The notes: generated from the sequence alone by a model not told the origin. Positions 9,820 to 21,300 are shown, numbered from the stretch's first letter. The stretch is 64,000 bases of DNA from Mesobacillus jeotgali (GCF_031759225.1 NZ_CP134494.1:312001-376000), one strand, 5' to 3'. Numbers and translations: made by a program.

Positions 9820-11216
9820 AAGGCTTGAATGAGGAATGCGGCGTTTTTGGAATCTGGGGACATCCCGAGGCAGCACAAATCACCTATTACGGTCTTCACA
9901 GCCTGCAGCATCGCGGTCAGGAAGGCACGGGCATCGTTGTCAGTGATGGCCAGCAGCTAAAGGGCCGGAAAGGCGAAGGGCTAGTGACGGAAATATTCAC
10001 TGCAGATGCGATGGAAGACCTCCAGGGTGTCGGTGCCATCGGCCATGTCCGCTATGCAACTGCAGGAGGAGGCGGCTACGAGAATGTCCAGCCGCTTTTG
10101 TTCCAATCGCAAAGCGGCGGCCTGGCTCTTGCGCATAATGGCAATCTCGTAAATGCAGATGCACTAAGGAACCAGCTTGAAGCACAAGGCAGCATCTTTC
10201 AGACTAGTTCTGATACCGAGGTGCTCGCACATTTAATAAAGAGGGGCGGCTTCAGCCAGCTGAGGGACCGCGTGAAAAATGCCTTGCCGATGCTGAAGGG
10301 TGCCTATGCCTTTTTGATCATGACCGAGACAGAATTCATGGTCGCGCTCGATCCGCATGGCCTGCGCCCGCTCTCATTGGGCAGATTGGGTGACGCTTAT
10401 GTCGTCGCGTCTGAAACATGCGCGTTTGATATCATCGGCGCTGAGTTTGTCAGGGACATCCTGCCAGGCGAATTGCTTGTGATTGATGCAGACGGCTTGC
10501 ATTCTGAAATGTACTCTATGAATTCAACCACGGCCATCTGTACGATGGAATATATTTATTTTTCAAGACCGGACAGCAACATTCACGGAATCAACGTGCA
10601 TGCAGCCCGTAAAAACCTCGGCAAGCAGCTGGCGAAGGAAGTTCCGATCAAGGCTGATGTTGTGACGGGTGTTCCGGATTCCAGTATTTCTGCAGCGATC
10701 GGGTATGCAGAGGAATCTGGCATTCCTTATGAGATGGGTTTGATCAAGAACCGCTATGTCGGCCGTACTTTCATCCAGCCATCCCAGTCATTGAGGGAAC
10801 AAGGGGTGAAGATGAAGCTTTCGCCGGTGCGCGGAATCGTTGAGGGCAAGCGTGTTATTATGGTGGACGACTCGATTGTACGCGGCACGACTAGCCGCCG
10901 GATTGTGAAAATGCTAAAGGAGGCGGGTGCGACCGAGGTCCATGTCGTCATCAGCTCGCCGCCAATCCAGAATCCGTGCTTTTACGGAATTGATACTTCG
11001 ACTCGAGAGGAGCTGATCGCTTCTGAACATTCGGTAGAAGAGATTCGTCAGTTAATCGGTGCTGACACATTGACGTTCCTGAGTGTCGAGGGCATGCTCG
11101 AGGCGATTGGGCGCAATGATGGCGGAGAGACGCGCGGCCAGTGTCTGGCATGTTTCACAGGGAAGTACCCGACGGAAATCTATCCGCAGGCCGTGCCTGC
11201 CGGGCAGAAGTGCTGA
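9804..11216 (+). CDS. purF: Glutamine PRPP amidotransferase
   Basis: 470 aa. Committed step of the pathway: PRPP plus glutamine gives phosphoribosylamine. An 11-residue propeptide precedes the nucleophile Cys12 (EECGVFG), as in the B. subtilis enzyme. The PRPP loop is [13 protein letters not shown]. Likely [4Fe-4S] ligands are Cys in TAICTME, NPCFYG and the QCLACF pair, the oxygen-labile type of PurF. It is followed by a 229-base gap that holds a 21-bp periodic array. Confidence 0.97.
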   Translation: MLAELKGLNEECGVFGIWGHPEAAQITYYGLHSLQHRGQEGTGIVVSDGQQLKGRKGEGLVTEIFTADAMEDLQGVGAIGHVRYATAGGGGYENVQPLLFQSQSGGLALAHNGNLVNADALRNQLEAQGSIFQTSSDTEVLAHLIKRGGFSQLRDRVKNALPMLKGAYAFLIMTETEFMVALDPHGLRPLSLGRLGDAYVVASETCAFDIIGAEFVRDILPGELLVIDADGLHSEMYSMNSTTAICTMEYIYFSRPDSNIHGINVHAARKNLGKQLAKEVPIKADVVTGVPDSSISAAIGYAEESGIPYEMGLIKNRYVGRTFIQPSQSLREQGVKMKLSPVRGIVEGKRVIMVDDSIVRGTTSRRIVKMLKEAGATEVHVVISSPPIQNPCFYGIDTSTREELIASEHSVEEIRQLIGADTLTFLSVEGMLEAIGRNDGGETRGQCLACFTGKYPTEIYPQAVPAGQKC

Positions 11217-11256
11217 TCAGAGCTTTCTGAAGTGTTATTCCAAATAAAGGGGAATT

Positions 11257-11369
11257 GTGCAATTACAGCGGGTTTTCGTGCAATTAAATGGATTATGTGT
11301 GCAAATACTGAAGTTCTTTGTGCAATTATGATGAGTGTTTGTGCAATTCCGCCAGCTTTTTACGCAATC
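11257..11369 (+). repeat. Array A: six units, exact 21-bp period
   Basis: Core GTGCAATT or a close variant starts at 11257, 11278, 11299, 11320, 11341 and 11362, exactly 21 bases apart. The 13 bases between cores differ. It fills most of the purF-purM gap and would be transcribed in the operon mRNA. The period is divisible by three, so one frame reads as heptads beginning CAI. That frame overlaps purM, and the sister arrays have period 20, so a coding role is unlikely. Function unknown. Confidence 0.85.
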
Positions 11370-11445
11370 AGAGAAATGGCCGTAAAAAGACTGGCTCTTT
11401 TGTCACTTAGAATAAATTTAAACAGCCAAATCGGAGGTAGTGAAC

Positions 11446-12489
11446 ATGGCAAATGCGTATAAGCAGGCTGGTGTGGATATTGAGGCCGGGTACGAGGCGG
11501 TCGAACGGATTAAAAAGCATGTGAATCGGACAGTCCGGCCTGGTGTAATGGGGGCGCTGGGCGGTTTCGGCGGGATGTTCGACCTTTCCAGCCTTGATCT
11601 GAAGGAACCAGTTCTCGTTTCGGGAACGGATGGGGTCGGCACGAAGCTGATGCTCGCCTTTATGATGGACCGCCATGATACAATCGGCATAGATGCTGTC
11701 GCGATGTGCGTGAATGACATCGTTGTCCAGGGAGCGGAGCCATTATATTTCCTCGACTACATCGCCTGCGGCAAGGCTCAGCCTGAAAAAATCGAGGCGA
11801 TTGTCAAAGGGATTGCAGATGGCTGTGAGCAGGCTGGCTGCGCGCTTGTCGGTGGTGAAACTGCCGAAATGCCGGGGATGTACTCTCCGGAAGAATACGA
11901 TTTGGCTGGTTTTGCGGTCGGAGCCTGTGAAAAAGCTGATATAATCACCGGCCAGCAAATCAAGGAAGACGATGTGCTGATCGGTCTGGCGTCAAGCGGC
12001 ATCCACAGCAATGGCTACTCGCTAGTACGGAAGGTATTTTTCGAACAGTCCGGCTGGGAGCTTGACCGGTATGTTGATGAGTTCGGCTGTACGCTTGGCG
12101 AGGAGCTGCTGAAACCGACGCGCATTTATGTAAAATCGGTGCTTGCCGCGATGAAGCAGTTCGAGCTTAAAGGACTTGCCCATATTACTGGCGGCGGTTT
12201 TATTGAAAATATCCCAAGGATGCTTCCAGAAGGGCTTGGCGCTGAAATTGAGGAAGGCAGCTGGGAGATTCCTCAGGTGTTTAAAACGTTGGAGTCTTTA
12301 GCACAACTTGAGCGAACGGAAATGTATAATACATTTAATATGGGCATTGGCATGGTGGCAGCTGTTGATAAAAATATTGCCCATGAAGTGGTGAAGTATT
12401 TTAACGAGCAGGGTGAGAAGGCTTCGATCATCGGCACAGTTACTGGTTCAGAAGGGATCCAGATGAAAAGAGCTGGTGAGCGGGTATGA
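11446..12489 (+). CDS. purM: AIR synthase
   Basis: 347 aa. Closes the imidazole ring of FGAM to give AIR. The motifs [12 protein letters not shown] and [11 protein letters not shown] (residues near 139) are typical of PurM. An in-frame GTG lies at 11440, but the ATG at 11446 is 8 nt from GGAGG and gives the normal N-terminus. It starts after the repeat array and overlaps purN (ATGA). Confidence 0.96.
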   Translation: MANAYKQAGVDIEAGYEAVERIKKHVNRTVRPGVMGALGGFGGMFDLSSLDLKEPVLVSGTDGVGTKLMLAFMMDRHDTIGIDAVAMCVNDIVVQGAEPLYFLDYIACGKAQPEKIEAIVKGIADGCEQAGCALVGGETAEMPGMYSPEEYDLAGFAVGACEKADIITGQQIKEDDVLIGLASSGIHSNGYSLVRKVFFEQSGWELDRYVDEFGCTLGEELLKPTRIYVKSVLAAMKQFELKGLAHITGGGFIENIPRMLPEGLGAEIEEGSWEIPQVFKTLESLAQLERTEMYNTFNMGIGMVAAVDKNIAHEVVKYFNEQGEKASIIGTVTGSEGIQMKRAGERV

Positions 12490-13088
12490 AAAAAATAGCT
12501 GTTTTTGCATCGGGCAGCGGCAGCAATTTTCAAGCAATCGCGGTCGCGGCCCAGGCTGGCACATTGAATGTTGAAATTAGCTTGCTCGTTTGCGACAAGC
12601 CTGGCGCTTTTGCGGTCGATCGCGCCGAAATGCTCGGGATTCCGGCACTCGTCATCAGTCCGAAGAGCTATGCTTCCAAGGCGGCATATGAGACAGAGAT
12701 TTTACAAAAGCTTGCTGGACTTGAAATCGATATGATTGTCCTTGCCGGCTATATGCGCCTCATCGGGCCGACATTGCTCGGGGCTTATGAAGGAAAAATT
12801 CTCAACATCCACCCGTCATTATTGCCTGCATTCCCAGGGAAGGATGCCATTGGCCAGGCGCTGGCAGCGGGAGTAACGAAAACCGGAGTGACCATCCATT
12901 TCGTCGATGAAGGGATGGATACCGGGCCGATCATCGCGAGTACGGCTGTGAAAATCGCTCCCGGCGAGACGAAAGAGACCCTTCAGAAGAAAATACAGCG
13001 GATTGAACACAGTTTGTATCCAGAAGTTTTGGAGCAGCTGTTGAACGGAGAAGAGGAGGCAGTACAATGGGAAAAAAGCGTGCACTGA
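12486..13088 (+). CDS. purN: GAR transformylase (10-formyl-THF dependent)
   Basis: 200 aa. Formylates GAR at step 3. It contains the N-terminal [11 protein letters not shown], the catalytic [12 protein letters not shown] near residue 102 (Asn, His) and [10 protein letters not shown] (Asp near 140). The stop of purM overlaps its ATG, and its 3' end overlaps purH by 22 bases. Confidence 0.96.
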   Translation: MKKIAVFASGSGSNFQAIAVAAQAGTLNVEISLLVCDKPGAFAVDRAEMLGIPALVISPKSYASKAAYETEILQKLAGLEIDMIVLAGYMRLIGPTLLGAYEGKILNIHPSLLPAFPGKDAIGQALAAGVTKTGVTIHFVDEGMDTGPIIASTAVKIAPGETKETLQKKIQRIEHSLYPEVLEQLLNGEEEAVQWEKSVH

Positions 13089-14605
13089 TCAGTGTTTCAA
13101 ATAAGGAAGGAATTGTTGAGTTAGCGAAGGAGCTTGTACAGCTTGGGTTTGAGATCGTTTCGACTGGAGGCACAAAACAAGCGCTGAAGGATGGCGGCGT
13201 GCCAGTCATTGGGATCAGCGATGTGACCGGTTTTCCGGAGATCCTTGAGGGGCGTGTGAAGACGCTGCATCCAAAAATCCATGGCGGCCTGCTTGCGAAG
13301 TATGACGACACATCGCACCAGAGTCAGCTGGCTGAAAACGAAATCGAAAAAATCGAGCTAGTCTGCGTGAATTTGTACCCTTTTAAAGAAACGATCTCAA
13401 AACCTGGTGTAACGCCAGAGGATGCGATTGAAAACATCGATATCGGCGGTCCGGCGATGCTCCGTGCATCAGCAAAAAACCATCAATACATAACCGTGCT
13501 AGTGGATCCTGCAGATTACCAGCAGGTGATTGAAGAGTACAAAACACAGAACGAAACTACGCTGGAAACGCGCCGCCGTTTGGCTGCGAAGGTATTCCGC
13601 CATACAGCTGCTTATGATGCGCTGATTGCTGAATACATGACGAATCTCGCTGGCGAGGAACAGCCGGAAAAAATGACGGTCACTTACGAGTTGAAGCAAA
13701 GTCTTCGCTATGGCGAAAATCCGCATCAGAAGGCTGCTTTTTACCAGAAGCCGCTTGGCTCGGCATTTTCGGTGGCGGCAGCTGAACAGCTACACGGAAA
13801 AGAGCTTTCCTATAATAATATCAATGATGCGAACGCTGCCTTGCAGATTGTAAAAGAATTCTCTGAGCCTGCTGCGGTTGCGGTCAAGCACATGAACCCA
13901 TGCGGAGTTGGCGCGGGCAAGGACATATTTGATGCTTTCGGAAAATCTTTCGAAGCGGATCCTGTTTCCATTTTTGGCGGCATCATCGCCTTGAATCGCG
14001 AAGTCGATGGTGAGACTGCTCGCAAGCTTTATGAAATTTTCCTTGAGATTATCATCGCTCCTTCTTTTAGCGAGGAAGCACTTGAAATTTTAACGGCGAA
14101 GAAGAATCTTCGCTTGTTGAAGGTCTCTTTTGATGGGGAAGCTTCAAAAGAAAATACACTATCTTCAATTGAAGGCGGTTTGCTCGTTCAGGAACAAGAT
14201 ACATTTGGATTTGATGAAGCGGAAATCTCCGTGCCGACGAAACGTGAACCGACGGAAGCCGAGTGGGAAGCGTTGAAGCTCGGATGGAAAGTTGTTAAGC
14301 ATGTTAAGTCCAATGCGATTGTCGTGGCGAATAAAGATATGACGCTCGGAATCGGTGCAGGACAAATGAACCGTGTCGGTGCCGCTAAAATTGCCTTGGA
14401 ACAGGCCGGGTCTAAAGCCGATGGAGCAGCGCTCGCATCTGATGCGTTCTTCCCGATGGATGACACTGTCGAAGCAGCGGCAAAAGCCGGTATCACGGCG
14501 ATCATCCAGCCGGGTGGATCAGTGCGCGATGCCGATTCTATCAAAAAAGCGGATGAATATGGCATTGCAATGGTGTTTACAGGCGTAAGGCATTTCAAGC
14601 ATTGA
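13067..14605 (+). CDS. purH: Bifunctional AICAR transformylase / IMP cyclohydrolase
   Basis: 512 aa, catalysing the last two steps to IMP. The N-terminal MGS-like cyclohydrolase domain (about 1-195) contains STGGTKQAL and [13 protein letters not shown]. The C-terminal transformylase domain contains KHMNPCGVG near residue 274 and the terminal PGGSVRD. GAGGAGG lies 7 nt before the ATG, inside purN. Confidence 0.97.
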   Translation: MGKKRALISVSNKEGIVELAKELVQLGFEIVSTGGTKQALKDGGVPVIGISDVTGFPEILEGRVKTLHPKIHGGLLAKYDDTSHQSQLAENEIEKIELVCVNLYPFKETISKPGVTPEDAIENIDIGGPAMLRASAKNHQYITVLVDPADYQQVIEEYKTQNETTLETRRRLAAKVFRHTAAYDALIAEYMTNLAGEEQPEKMTVTYELKQSLRYGENPHQKAAFYQKPLGSAFSVAAAEQLHGKELSYNNINDANAALQIVKEFSEPAAVAVKHMNPCGVGAGKDIFDAFGKSFEADPVSIFGGIIALNREVDGETARKLYEIFLEIIIAPSFSEEALEILTAKKNLRLLKVSFDGEASKENTLSSIEGGLLVQEQDTFGFDEAEISVPTKREPTEAEWEALKLGWKVVKHVKSNAIVVANKDMTLGIGAGQMNRVGAAKIALEQAGSKADGAALASDAFFPMDDTVEAAAKAGITAIIQPGGSVRDADSIKKADEYGIAMVFTGVRHFKH

Positions 14606-14629
14606 TATCAGGAAAGTAATAGATGATAA

Positions 14630-16013
<1,384 letters not shown>

Positions 16014-16033
16014 AGTATCATCTCCTTTTTAGT

Positions 16034-16060
16034 AAGCCCCCAGAGTTTGGGGGCTTTTGT
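16034..16060. terminator. Terminator of the pur operon
   Basis: AAGCCCCCA (16034-16042) / TGGGGGCTT (16048-16056), loop GAGTT, with T-run on the plus strand. On the minus strand it would lie in the leader of the 37-codon gene, so it may also attenuate transcription entering that gene. Confidence 0.9.
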
Positions 16061-16106
16061 GTTAGGGTAATGTCGAGGCTGGACAAGGCATCTTGTGCCT
16101 TTCAGG

Positions 16107-16388
16107 TCAGCTTGGGTTATAAGGAATCCAGCCTTCAGAATCCCCGTTCTCCCCGTTCTCCGCGTTCCGGTCCTCCATCATGTCCTGGCCTTTTTCATAC
16201 GCAGCTGTCAGCGGACAGTAGCGGACAATTCCTTCGCCGACTTTCATTGCGCCCATCATTGCCATGAAGATATAGGAATCCTTCCATGGACGTTTTACCA
16301 TTTTTGATGTCGACCATGCCAGGATTGTCAGACCAGCTGTAATCCTGATGAGTGCGTTGATTATTCCGATATTCGGACGTACATTCAT
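16107..16388 (-). CDS. YgaP-like transmembrane domain (DUF2892) protein
   Basis: 93 aa. Two hydrophobic helices (about 8-26 and 38-56) with the DUF2892 pattern NVRPNIGIINALIRI and CPLTAAYE at the end of the second helix, then a hydrophilic tail rich in Asn, Glu and Asp. Standalone DUF2892 proteins are common in Bacillaceae, usually without a known role. AAAGGAG lies 10 nt before the ATG. It is divergent from yerA. Confidence 0.8.
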   Translation of the reverse strand: MNVRPNIGIINALIRITAGLTILAWSTSKMVKRPWKDSYIFMAMMGAMKVGEGIVRYCPLTAAYEKGQDMMEDRNAENGENGDSEGWIPYNPS

Positions 16389-16528
16389 TTACTCATCGCT
16401 CCTTTACTCCATTTTTACAATTAATTTGAAATTCTTTAATGCGTTAAACAGTGAAATATGTTACGATAGTACAATAATGTAAGGGCTTACACTTACTTCT
16501 TTTAACATAGAGAAAAGGGGAACATGGT

Positions 16529-18268
16529 ATGGAACAACGTTATCGATGGAAAAACAAACAATTGCGCGACCATGCTGCTGTTTTGGACGGCACCCTTTCA
16601 CCGACGGTCTTATTGAAGAATGCGACATATTTGAACCAGACATTCCGCAAGTGGATGACTGCGAACATTTGGATTTACAATGACAGGATTGTGTATGTTG
16701 GTGAAAACCTGCCTGAAAATACAAAGCAATGTGAAATAGTGGATTGCACCGGAATGAAACTGGTGCCGGGCTACATTGAACCTCATGCCCATCCATTTCA
16801 ACTTTATAATCCCCATTCTTTCGCTGCCTATGCATCGCAGACGGGGACGACGACACTGATCAATGACAATATGGTACTGGCTTTACAATTAGGTAAAAAG
16901 AAAGCGTTTTCTTTTATCAATGAGCTGAATGACAATCCAGTCACGATGTACTGGTGGTGCCGTTTTGATGCGCAGACCGAAATCCAGCACGAGGAGGAAG
17001 TTTTCTCGAACAGTAATGTGAGGGCATGGCTTGAGCATGAGAATGTCGTCCAGGGCGGGGAGCTGACGTGCTGGCCGAAGCTGATGAATGGCGACGACAT
17101 GATCCTTCATTGGATGCAGGAAACGAAGCGCCATCACAAGAAGATCGAGGGGCATTTCCCAGGTGCATCGGAAAAGACGCTGGCAAAAATGATGCTGTTC
17201 GGCGCCGATTGTGACCATGAGGCGATGACTGGCGAGGAAGTTCGCAGAAGGCTGTTGCAGGGATACATGGTGTCTTTAAGGCATTCGTCGATCAGACCGG
17301 ATTTGCCGAAGCTGCTCGATGAGATCCATGAACTGGATATCGCGGTGTACGACCGTTTTATGATGACAACGGACGGAGCATCTACTGCCTTTTATGAAAA
17401 TGGCGTCATCGATGAATTGATCCGTATTGCGATTGAAAAAGGCGTTCCCGTAATTGATGCCTACAATATGGCGACGATTAACGTGGCGCGTTATTATAAT
17501 TTCGAGCATCTTCACGGCAATATTGCGACAGGCCGGGTGGCGAACATCAATATTTTAAGTGATGAAATGAACCCGACACCTGTGTCCGTGCTGGCAAAAG
17601 GACAGTGGGTGAAGCGTGATGGTGAAGCAATCGATGCAGCTAAAGAGTTGGACTGGAATCAAATGGGTTTCGAGCCGCTTAGTATCGATTGGGACCTGAC
17701 GGTGGACGACCTTCAATTCTCGATGCCTTTCGGGATCAAGATGGAGAATTCGGTCATTACGAAGCCGTATTCCATTTCGATTGATGTCTCTGATGAAGAG
17801 CTGTCCTCGAACCATGATGAGTGCTTTTTCATGCTGATCGACCGTCAGGGAAAATGGCGCATCAATACGATGCTGAAAGGGTTTGCCACTGATTTGCAGG
17901 GGCTGGCAAGCTCGTTCTCCAATACTGGCGACATCATTCTGATTGGCAAAAGCAAGCCCGATATGATTGCTGCTTTTAACCGGATGAAGGAGCTTGGCGG
18001 TGGCATTGTTGCCTGTGAAAACAGCGTGCCTGTCAAGGAAATTCCATTAAGGCTTCAGGGCATCATGTCGAGTCATCCTGTGACGGAACTGATGGCGGAG
18101 GAGAAGAAGCTTCTTGGCTATTTAAAGGAGAAAGGCTATAAATTCGCCGATCCGATTTATTCACTACTATTCTTCAGTTCAACGCATTTACCTTATATCC
18201 GGATCACGCAGGAGGGTATCTATGATGTGATGAAAAAAACGATACTCTTTCCAACGATAATGCGTTAA
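16529..18268 (+). CDS. yerA: Adenine deaminase-related protein YerA
   Basis: 579 aa, amidohydrolase superfamily, AdeC group. The N-terminal barrel contains PGYIEPHAHPFQ (metal-binding His pair near residue 90). GHFPGASEKT lies around 210 and MMTTDGAS around 275. In B. subtilis the true adenine deaminase is AdeC and YerA is a close paralogue whose activity is less certain, so the substrate is inferred. The position next to the pur operon fits purine salvage. The start follows an AAGGGG site. Confidence 0.85.
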   Translation: MEQRYRWKNKQLRDHAAVLDGTLSPTVLLKNATYLNQTFRKWMTANIWIYNDRIVYVGENLPENTKQCEIVDCTGMKLVPGYIEPHAHPFQLYNPHSFAAYASQTGTTTLINDNMVLALQLGKKKAFSFINELNDNPVTMYWWCRFDAQTEIQHEEEVFSNSNVRAWLEHENVVQGGELTCWPKLMNGDDMILHWMQETKRHHKKIEGHFPGASEKTLAKMMLFGADCDHEAMTGEEVRRRLLQGYMVSLRHSSIRPDLPKLLDEIHELDIAVYDRFMMTTDGASTAFYENGVIDELIRIAIEKGVPVIDAYNMATINVARYYNFEHLHGNIATGRVANINILSDEMNPTPVSVLAKGQWVKRDGEAIDAAKELDWNQMGFEPLSIDWDLTVDDLQFSMPFGIKMENSVITKPYSISIDVSDEELSSNHDECFFMLIDRQGKWRINTMLKGFATDLQGLASSFSNTGDIILIGKSKPDMIAAFNRMKELGGGIVACENSVPVKEIPLRLQGIMSSHPVTELMAEEKKLLGYLKEKGYKFADPIYSLLFFSSTHLPYIRITQEGIYDVMKKTILFPTIMR

Positions 18269-18332
18269 AATATAACAGTGCATCTAGACATAGACAGCCA
18301 TGAAGGAACTTGGAGTTCAAGGGGTGGCGAAA

Positions 18333-19373
18333 ATGAGAAAAAAATGGATCGCTGTGCTGGCGGCCGCCATTGTGCTTACGGCCGGATGCAGCAGTAAAGA
18401 GACAGAGAAAAAAGAAGCAACAGAACATAAAGAAAAAGAAATAGAAGTAGATGAGGTTTCTGCACCGGAGGAGCTTCCATATCAATTCCCGCTGACAGGG
18501 GTGGGTACTGCTGAAGAGAGCACTGACAGGGCGGTGGCCGTGGTGGTCAATAACCATCCAAAGGCACGGCCTCAATCTGGTCTTCATAAAGCGGATGTCG
18601 TCCACGAGGTTCTCGCGGAAGGAGATGTGACAAGGTTCGTTGCGATTTTTCAAAGTGAGCAGCCAGAAAAAATAGGACCGGTCCGCAGTGCGAGGGAATA
18701 CTTCATCGACCTGGCATCCGGGTTTGACAGCTTTTTCATCGCCCATGGCTACAGCCCTGAAGCGAAGGATATGCTTGAACGCGGAATGATCGATAACATC
18801 AACGGAATGCAATATGATGGAACATTGTTCAAACGGGCCGATTTCCGTAAAGCGCCTCATAATTCTTATATCACCTATAAGAACATTGTAAAGGGGGCAG
18901 AAACGAGAGGCTACGCACTTGATGAAGCACCGGCTCCTGCAGTATTCTTGAGCAGTGAGGAAGCTGAAGGTCTTGAAGGTACTCCAGCCGAGGAGTTCAT
19001 GGTGAAGTACGGTTCGCCGTCGTTCGATTTAATCTACGAGTACAACGCAGATGAGCAAAAGTACCACCGTTTTAACGGCAGTGAAGAAAGTGTTGATTTG
19101 GAATCCAAGGATCCTGTTCTGCTCGACAACATCCTTGTCGTGCAAATGGATCATCGTGTAGTCGATGATGCTGGGCGCAGGGTGATTGATATGGAATCTG
19201 GCGGCAAGGGTTATCTGTTCCAAAAAGGCAAAGTGAATGAGATACAATGGAAAAATGAAGCTGGCAGGATCGTCCCCTATAAGGATGGAGCAAGAGCTGG
19301 TTTCGTTCCCGGGAAAACATGGATCAACATTGTCCCATCAATCAGCGATGTCTCATTCGACTCTCAACAATAA
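18333..19373 (+). CDS. yerB: DUF3048 lipoprotein YerB
   Basis: 346 aa lipoprotein. The signal peptide MRKKWIAVLAAAIVLTAGC ends in lipobox LTAGC with lipidated Cys19, followed by a Lys/Glu-rich linker. The DUF3048 body holds ARPQSGLHKADVV, GPVRSAREYF and, near the end, a second conserved region. The ATG at 18333 is 8 nt after AAGGGG; longer starts would put charged residues before the signal peptide. Function unknown; the family lies next to yerC in many bacilli. Confidence 0.85.
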   Translation: MRKKWIAVLAAAIVLTAGCSSKETEKKEATEHKEKEIEVDEVSAPEELPYQFPLTGVGTAEESTDRAVAVVVNNHPKARPQSGLHKADVVHEVLAEGDVTRFVAIFQSEQPEKIGPVRSAREYFIDLASGFDSFFIAHGYSPEAKDMLERGMIDNINGMQYDGTLFKRADFRKAPHNSYITYKNIVKGAETRGYALDEAPAPAVFLSSEEAEGLEGTPAEEFMVKYGSPSFDLIYEYNADEQKYHRFNGSEESVDLESKDPVLLDNILVVQMDHRVVDDAGRRVIDMESGGKGYLFQKGKVNEIQWKNEAGRIVPYKDGARAGFVPGKTWINIVPSISDVSFDSQQ

Positions 19374-19403
19374 CAAATTTGAGCGAAATAAGGGGTAAAC
19401 TAT

Positions 19404-19718
19404 ATGCAAATTGATAAACTTAGAGGAAAAGAGCTCGATCAACTATTCAAGGCGATTCTATCGCTGAAAGATCTCGATGAGGCATACCGCTTCTTCGACG
19501 ATCTGGCGACAGTGAACGAAATTCAGTCACTAGCACAGCGCCTTGAAGTTGCCCGCATGCTTCGTGAGGGCAAGACTTATCATAAAATCGAGACAGAAAC
19601 AGGCGCGAGCACGGCAACGATTTCCCGTGTCAAACGCTGCCTGAACTATGGAAACGATGCGTACGAAATGGCGCTAGAAAGATTGAAAGAACAGGAAAAC
19701 GCTGAGAAAGCGAAATAG
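19404..19718 (+). CDS. yerC: TrpR-like regulator YerC
   Basis: 104 aa. Small helical DNA-binding protein of the TrpR/YerC-YecD family. The N-terminus carries dimerisation helices. A helix-turn-helix follows at about 55-80 (VARMLREGKTYHKIETETGASTATISRVKRCL, quoted by position rather than in full elsewhere). YerC is not a tryptophan repressor in Bacillus as far as known. It is probably co-transcribed with yerB (30-base gap) and followed by a strong terminator. Confidence 0.85.
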   Translation: MQIDKLRGKELDQLFKAILSLKDLDEAYRFFDDLATVNEIQSLAQRLEVARMLREGKTYHKIETETGASTATISRVKRCLNYGNDAYEMALERLKEQENAEKAK

Positions 19719-19730
19719 TTTTAGATGAGG

Positions 19731-19760
19731 ACGGAACCGGATGTGGTTCCGTTCTTTTTT
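19731..19760 (+). terminator. Terminator after yerC
   Basis: ACGGAACC (19731-19738) / GGTTCCGT (19745-19752), 6-nt loop, then eight T-rich bases. Confidence 0.9.
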
Positions 19761-19772
19761 GTGGCGTGAGAT

Positions 19773-19930
19773 AACTGGGAAAAAACACGGATAATTTCCA
19801 ATTCGCTATAAAAATGAAAAAGTCGCTATATAAATGGAGAAGTCGCTATATAAATGAAAATTTCGCTATATAAATCAGATTATCGCAATATTAATAATTT
19901 CTTCGCTATTGATAAAGATGAGCGCTAAAA
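19773..19930 (+). repeat. Array B: seven units, 20-bp period
   Basis: The 327-base yerC-DUF3231 gap holds core TCGCTATA at 19803, 19823, 19843 and 19863, with TCGCAATA at 19883 and TCGCTATT at 19903, all exactly 20 apart. A shifted CGCTA follows at about 19923. Left of it (about 19773-19802) lies TAACTGG...TTTCCA, which matches the left flank of array C. The period of 20 cannot be a codon repeat. The bases 19931-20045 show nothing further. Confidence 0.88.
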
Positions 19931-20045
19931 AGTTCACTCTAGAATCTGCATTCGCGGACCGTTTCGATTGAATTACCCAAAACTGCTCGTATAAGATTGC
20001 CAATCCAGCAAAAAACTAATGAAAAATACGGGTAAGGGGTTAATT

Positions 20046-21083
20046 ATGGAATCGTTGAAGCCAATTCAGTTTGATACAAGCAAGGTAAGTCCAAAAGAAA
20101 AGTTCACCTCAGTGGAAATGGCAAAGCTTTGGGCAACATATATGGGCAATAGCCTTTCGCAGAAGATTATCAGTCACTTCCTTCAGCATGTGGAGGATGA
20201 AGAGATTAAAACGCTGCTTGAGAATGCGAAGGGGCTTACCGAGGATTTTATGGAGAAAATCAAATTTTTTATGGAAAATGAAAATTTCCCTGTGCCTCAG
20301 GGGTATACGGATCAGGACTTAAATTCAGCAGCACCGCGTTTATTTGAGGATGAGTTCTATGTCCATTACTTGAAGTATGCTGCAAAGGCGGGGCTGAGCA
20401 TCTATGCCATTGCCCTTCCGTTAGTGATGAGGCTGGATATCAGGGAGTTTTTTATTCATTGCGGCATGATGACGACGGAACTCCTGGCCCAGATCAACGG
20501 CCTCTTGATGGACAAAGGTTTTATTATCAAACCGCCTGTCCTTCCGAATCCGGAAAAAATCGATTTCGTCGAAAACAAGAGTTATCTGGATGGGTTTGGT
20601 CATAATCTCCGGCCGCTTCATGCCCTCGAGGTGACTCATCTGTATGACAACATTGAAAACAATGTTACCAGCAAAGCGTTGTTAATCGGTTTTAGCCAGG
20701 TGGCAAGAACGCAGCAGGTGCGTGATTTTTTCATCAAAGGAATCGAAATGACTGATAAAATGGTGGAGCAGTTCAAGGCAAAGCTTCATAAGGAAAATCT
20801 GCCGTCACCTGCCTTATTGGATCATTTGGTGACCAATTCAACGGTTTCCCCTTATTCCGATAAATTGATGCTTAGCCATAAAGCGGACATGTTCGCCATG
20901 AAGATCAGATCGATGGGAAACTCAATGGCGGTCAACGGTCGGAAGGATATCGGCCTGTTATATGGAAAAGCCCTGATGAATGTCGCCTTATTTGCAGAGG
21001 ATGCCGCGGAAATCCTGATCAGGCATGGGTGGCTGGAGCAGCCGCCACATGCCGCAGACAGGGGAAAACTTGCGTCAGAATAG
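20046..21083 (+). CDS. DUF3231 family protein
   Basis: 345 aa, all-helical. It has two homologous halves (about 5-165 and 180-335), as in DUF3231. The half-openings TSVEMAKLWATYMGNS and HALEVTHLYDNIENNV each begin a four-helix, ferritin-like unit. The function is unknown; several members are spore-associated in Bacillus. The chosen ATG is 6 nt after AAGGGG; an ATG 27 bases earlier lacks a site. The gene is bracketed by periodic arrays B and C and is absent from the usual yerC-pcrB interval, so it is probably an insertion. Confidence 0.8.
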   Translation: MESLKPIQFDTSKVSPKEKFTSVEMAKLWATYMGNSLSQKIISHFLQHVEDEEIKTLLENAKGLTEDFMEKIKFFMENENFPVPQGYTDQDLNSAAPRLFEDEFYVHYLKYAAKAGLSIYAIALPLVMRLDIREFFIHCGMMTTELLAQINGLLMDKGFIIKPPVLPNPEKIDFVENKSYLDGFGHNLRPLHALEVTHLYDNIENNVTSKALLIGFSQVARTQQVRDFFIKGIEMTDKMVEQFKAKLHKENLPSPALLDHLVTNSTVSPYSDKLMLSHKADMFAMKIRSMGNSMAVNGRKDIGLLYGKALMNVALFAEDAAEILIRHGWLEQPPHAADRGKLASE

Positions 21084-21090
21084 AATACAG

Positions 21091-21114
21091 AAGCCTGCAG
21101 ATGCAGGCTTTTTT
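21091..21114 (+). terminator. Terminator after the DUF3231 gene
   Basis: AAGCCTG (21091-21097) / CAGGCTT (21104-21110) with a short loop, followed by a T-run. Confidence 0.85.
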
Positions 21115-21165
21115 GCATTCGAGGTTGTTGTATCTGAATAGTCACATTCAACAATCTGCGCAAAA

Positions 21166-21290
21166 GGTAATTGGAAAAAAACAATGATATTTTCCAGTTC
21201 GCCAATAAAACTGAAGAATCGCCAATAAAAAATGAAAATCGCCAATAAAATTTGATTTTCGCCAAAAAAAATCGAAAAACGAAGTTAGTA
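21166..21290 (+). repeat. Array C: four to five units, 20-bp period
   Basis: Core TCGCCAATAAAA starts at 21199, 21219 and 21239, with TCGCCAAAAAAA at 21259, exactly 20 apart; a decayed fifth may lie at 21279. The left flank (about 21166-21198) contains TTGGAAAA/TTTTCCA, an inverted repeat also seen in front of array B. The array ends within 15 bases of the transporter remnant, as if it marks a deletion junction. Confidence 0.87.
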
Positions 21291-21300
21291 TAAAAAAGCG

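Noticed and set aside
11232-11462. 76-codon plus-strand frame with CAI heptads between purF and purM
   Set aside because: It arises because the 21-bp array is a multiple of three, has no fitting ribosome site and runs into the purM start.
19803-19927. Periodic arrays as CRISPR
   Set aside because: The constant part is only about 8 bases and the variable part 12-13; no cas genes are present and no array has a 24-47-base repeat.
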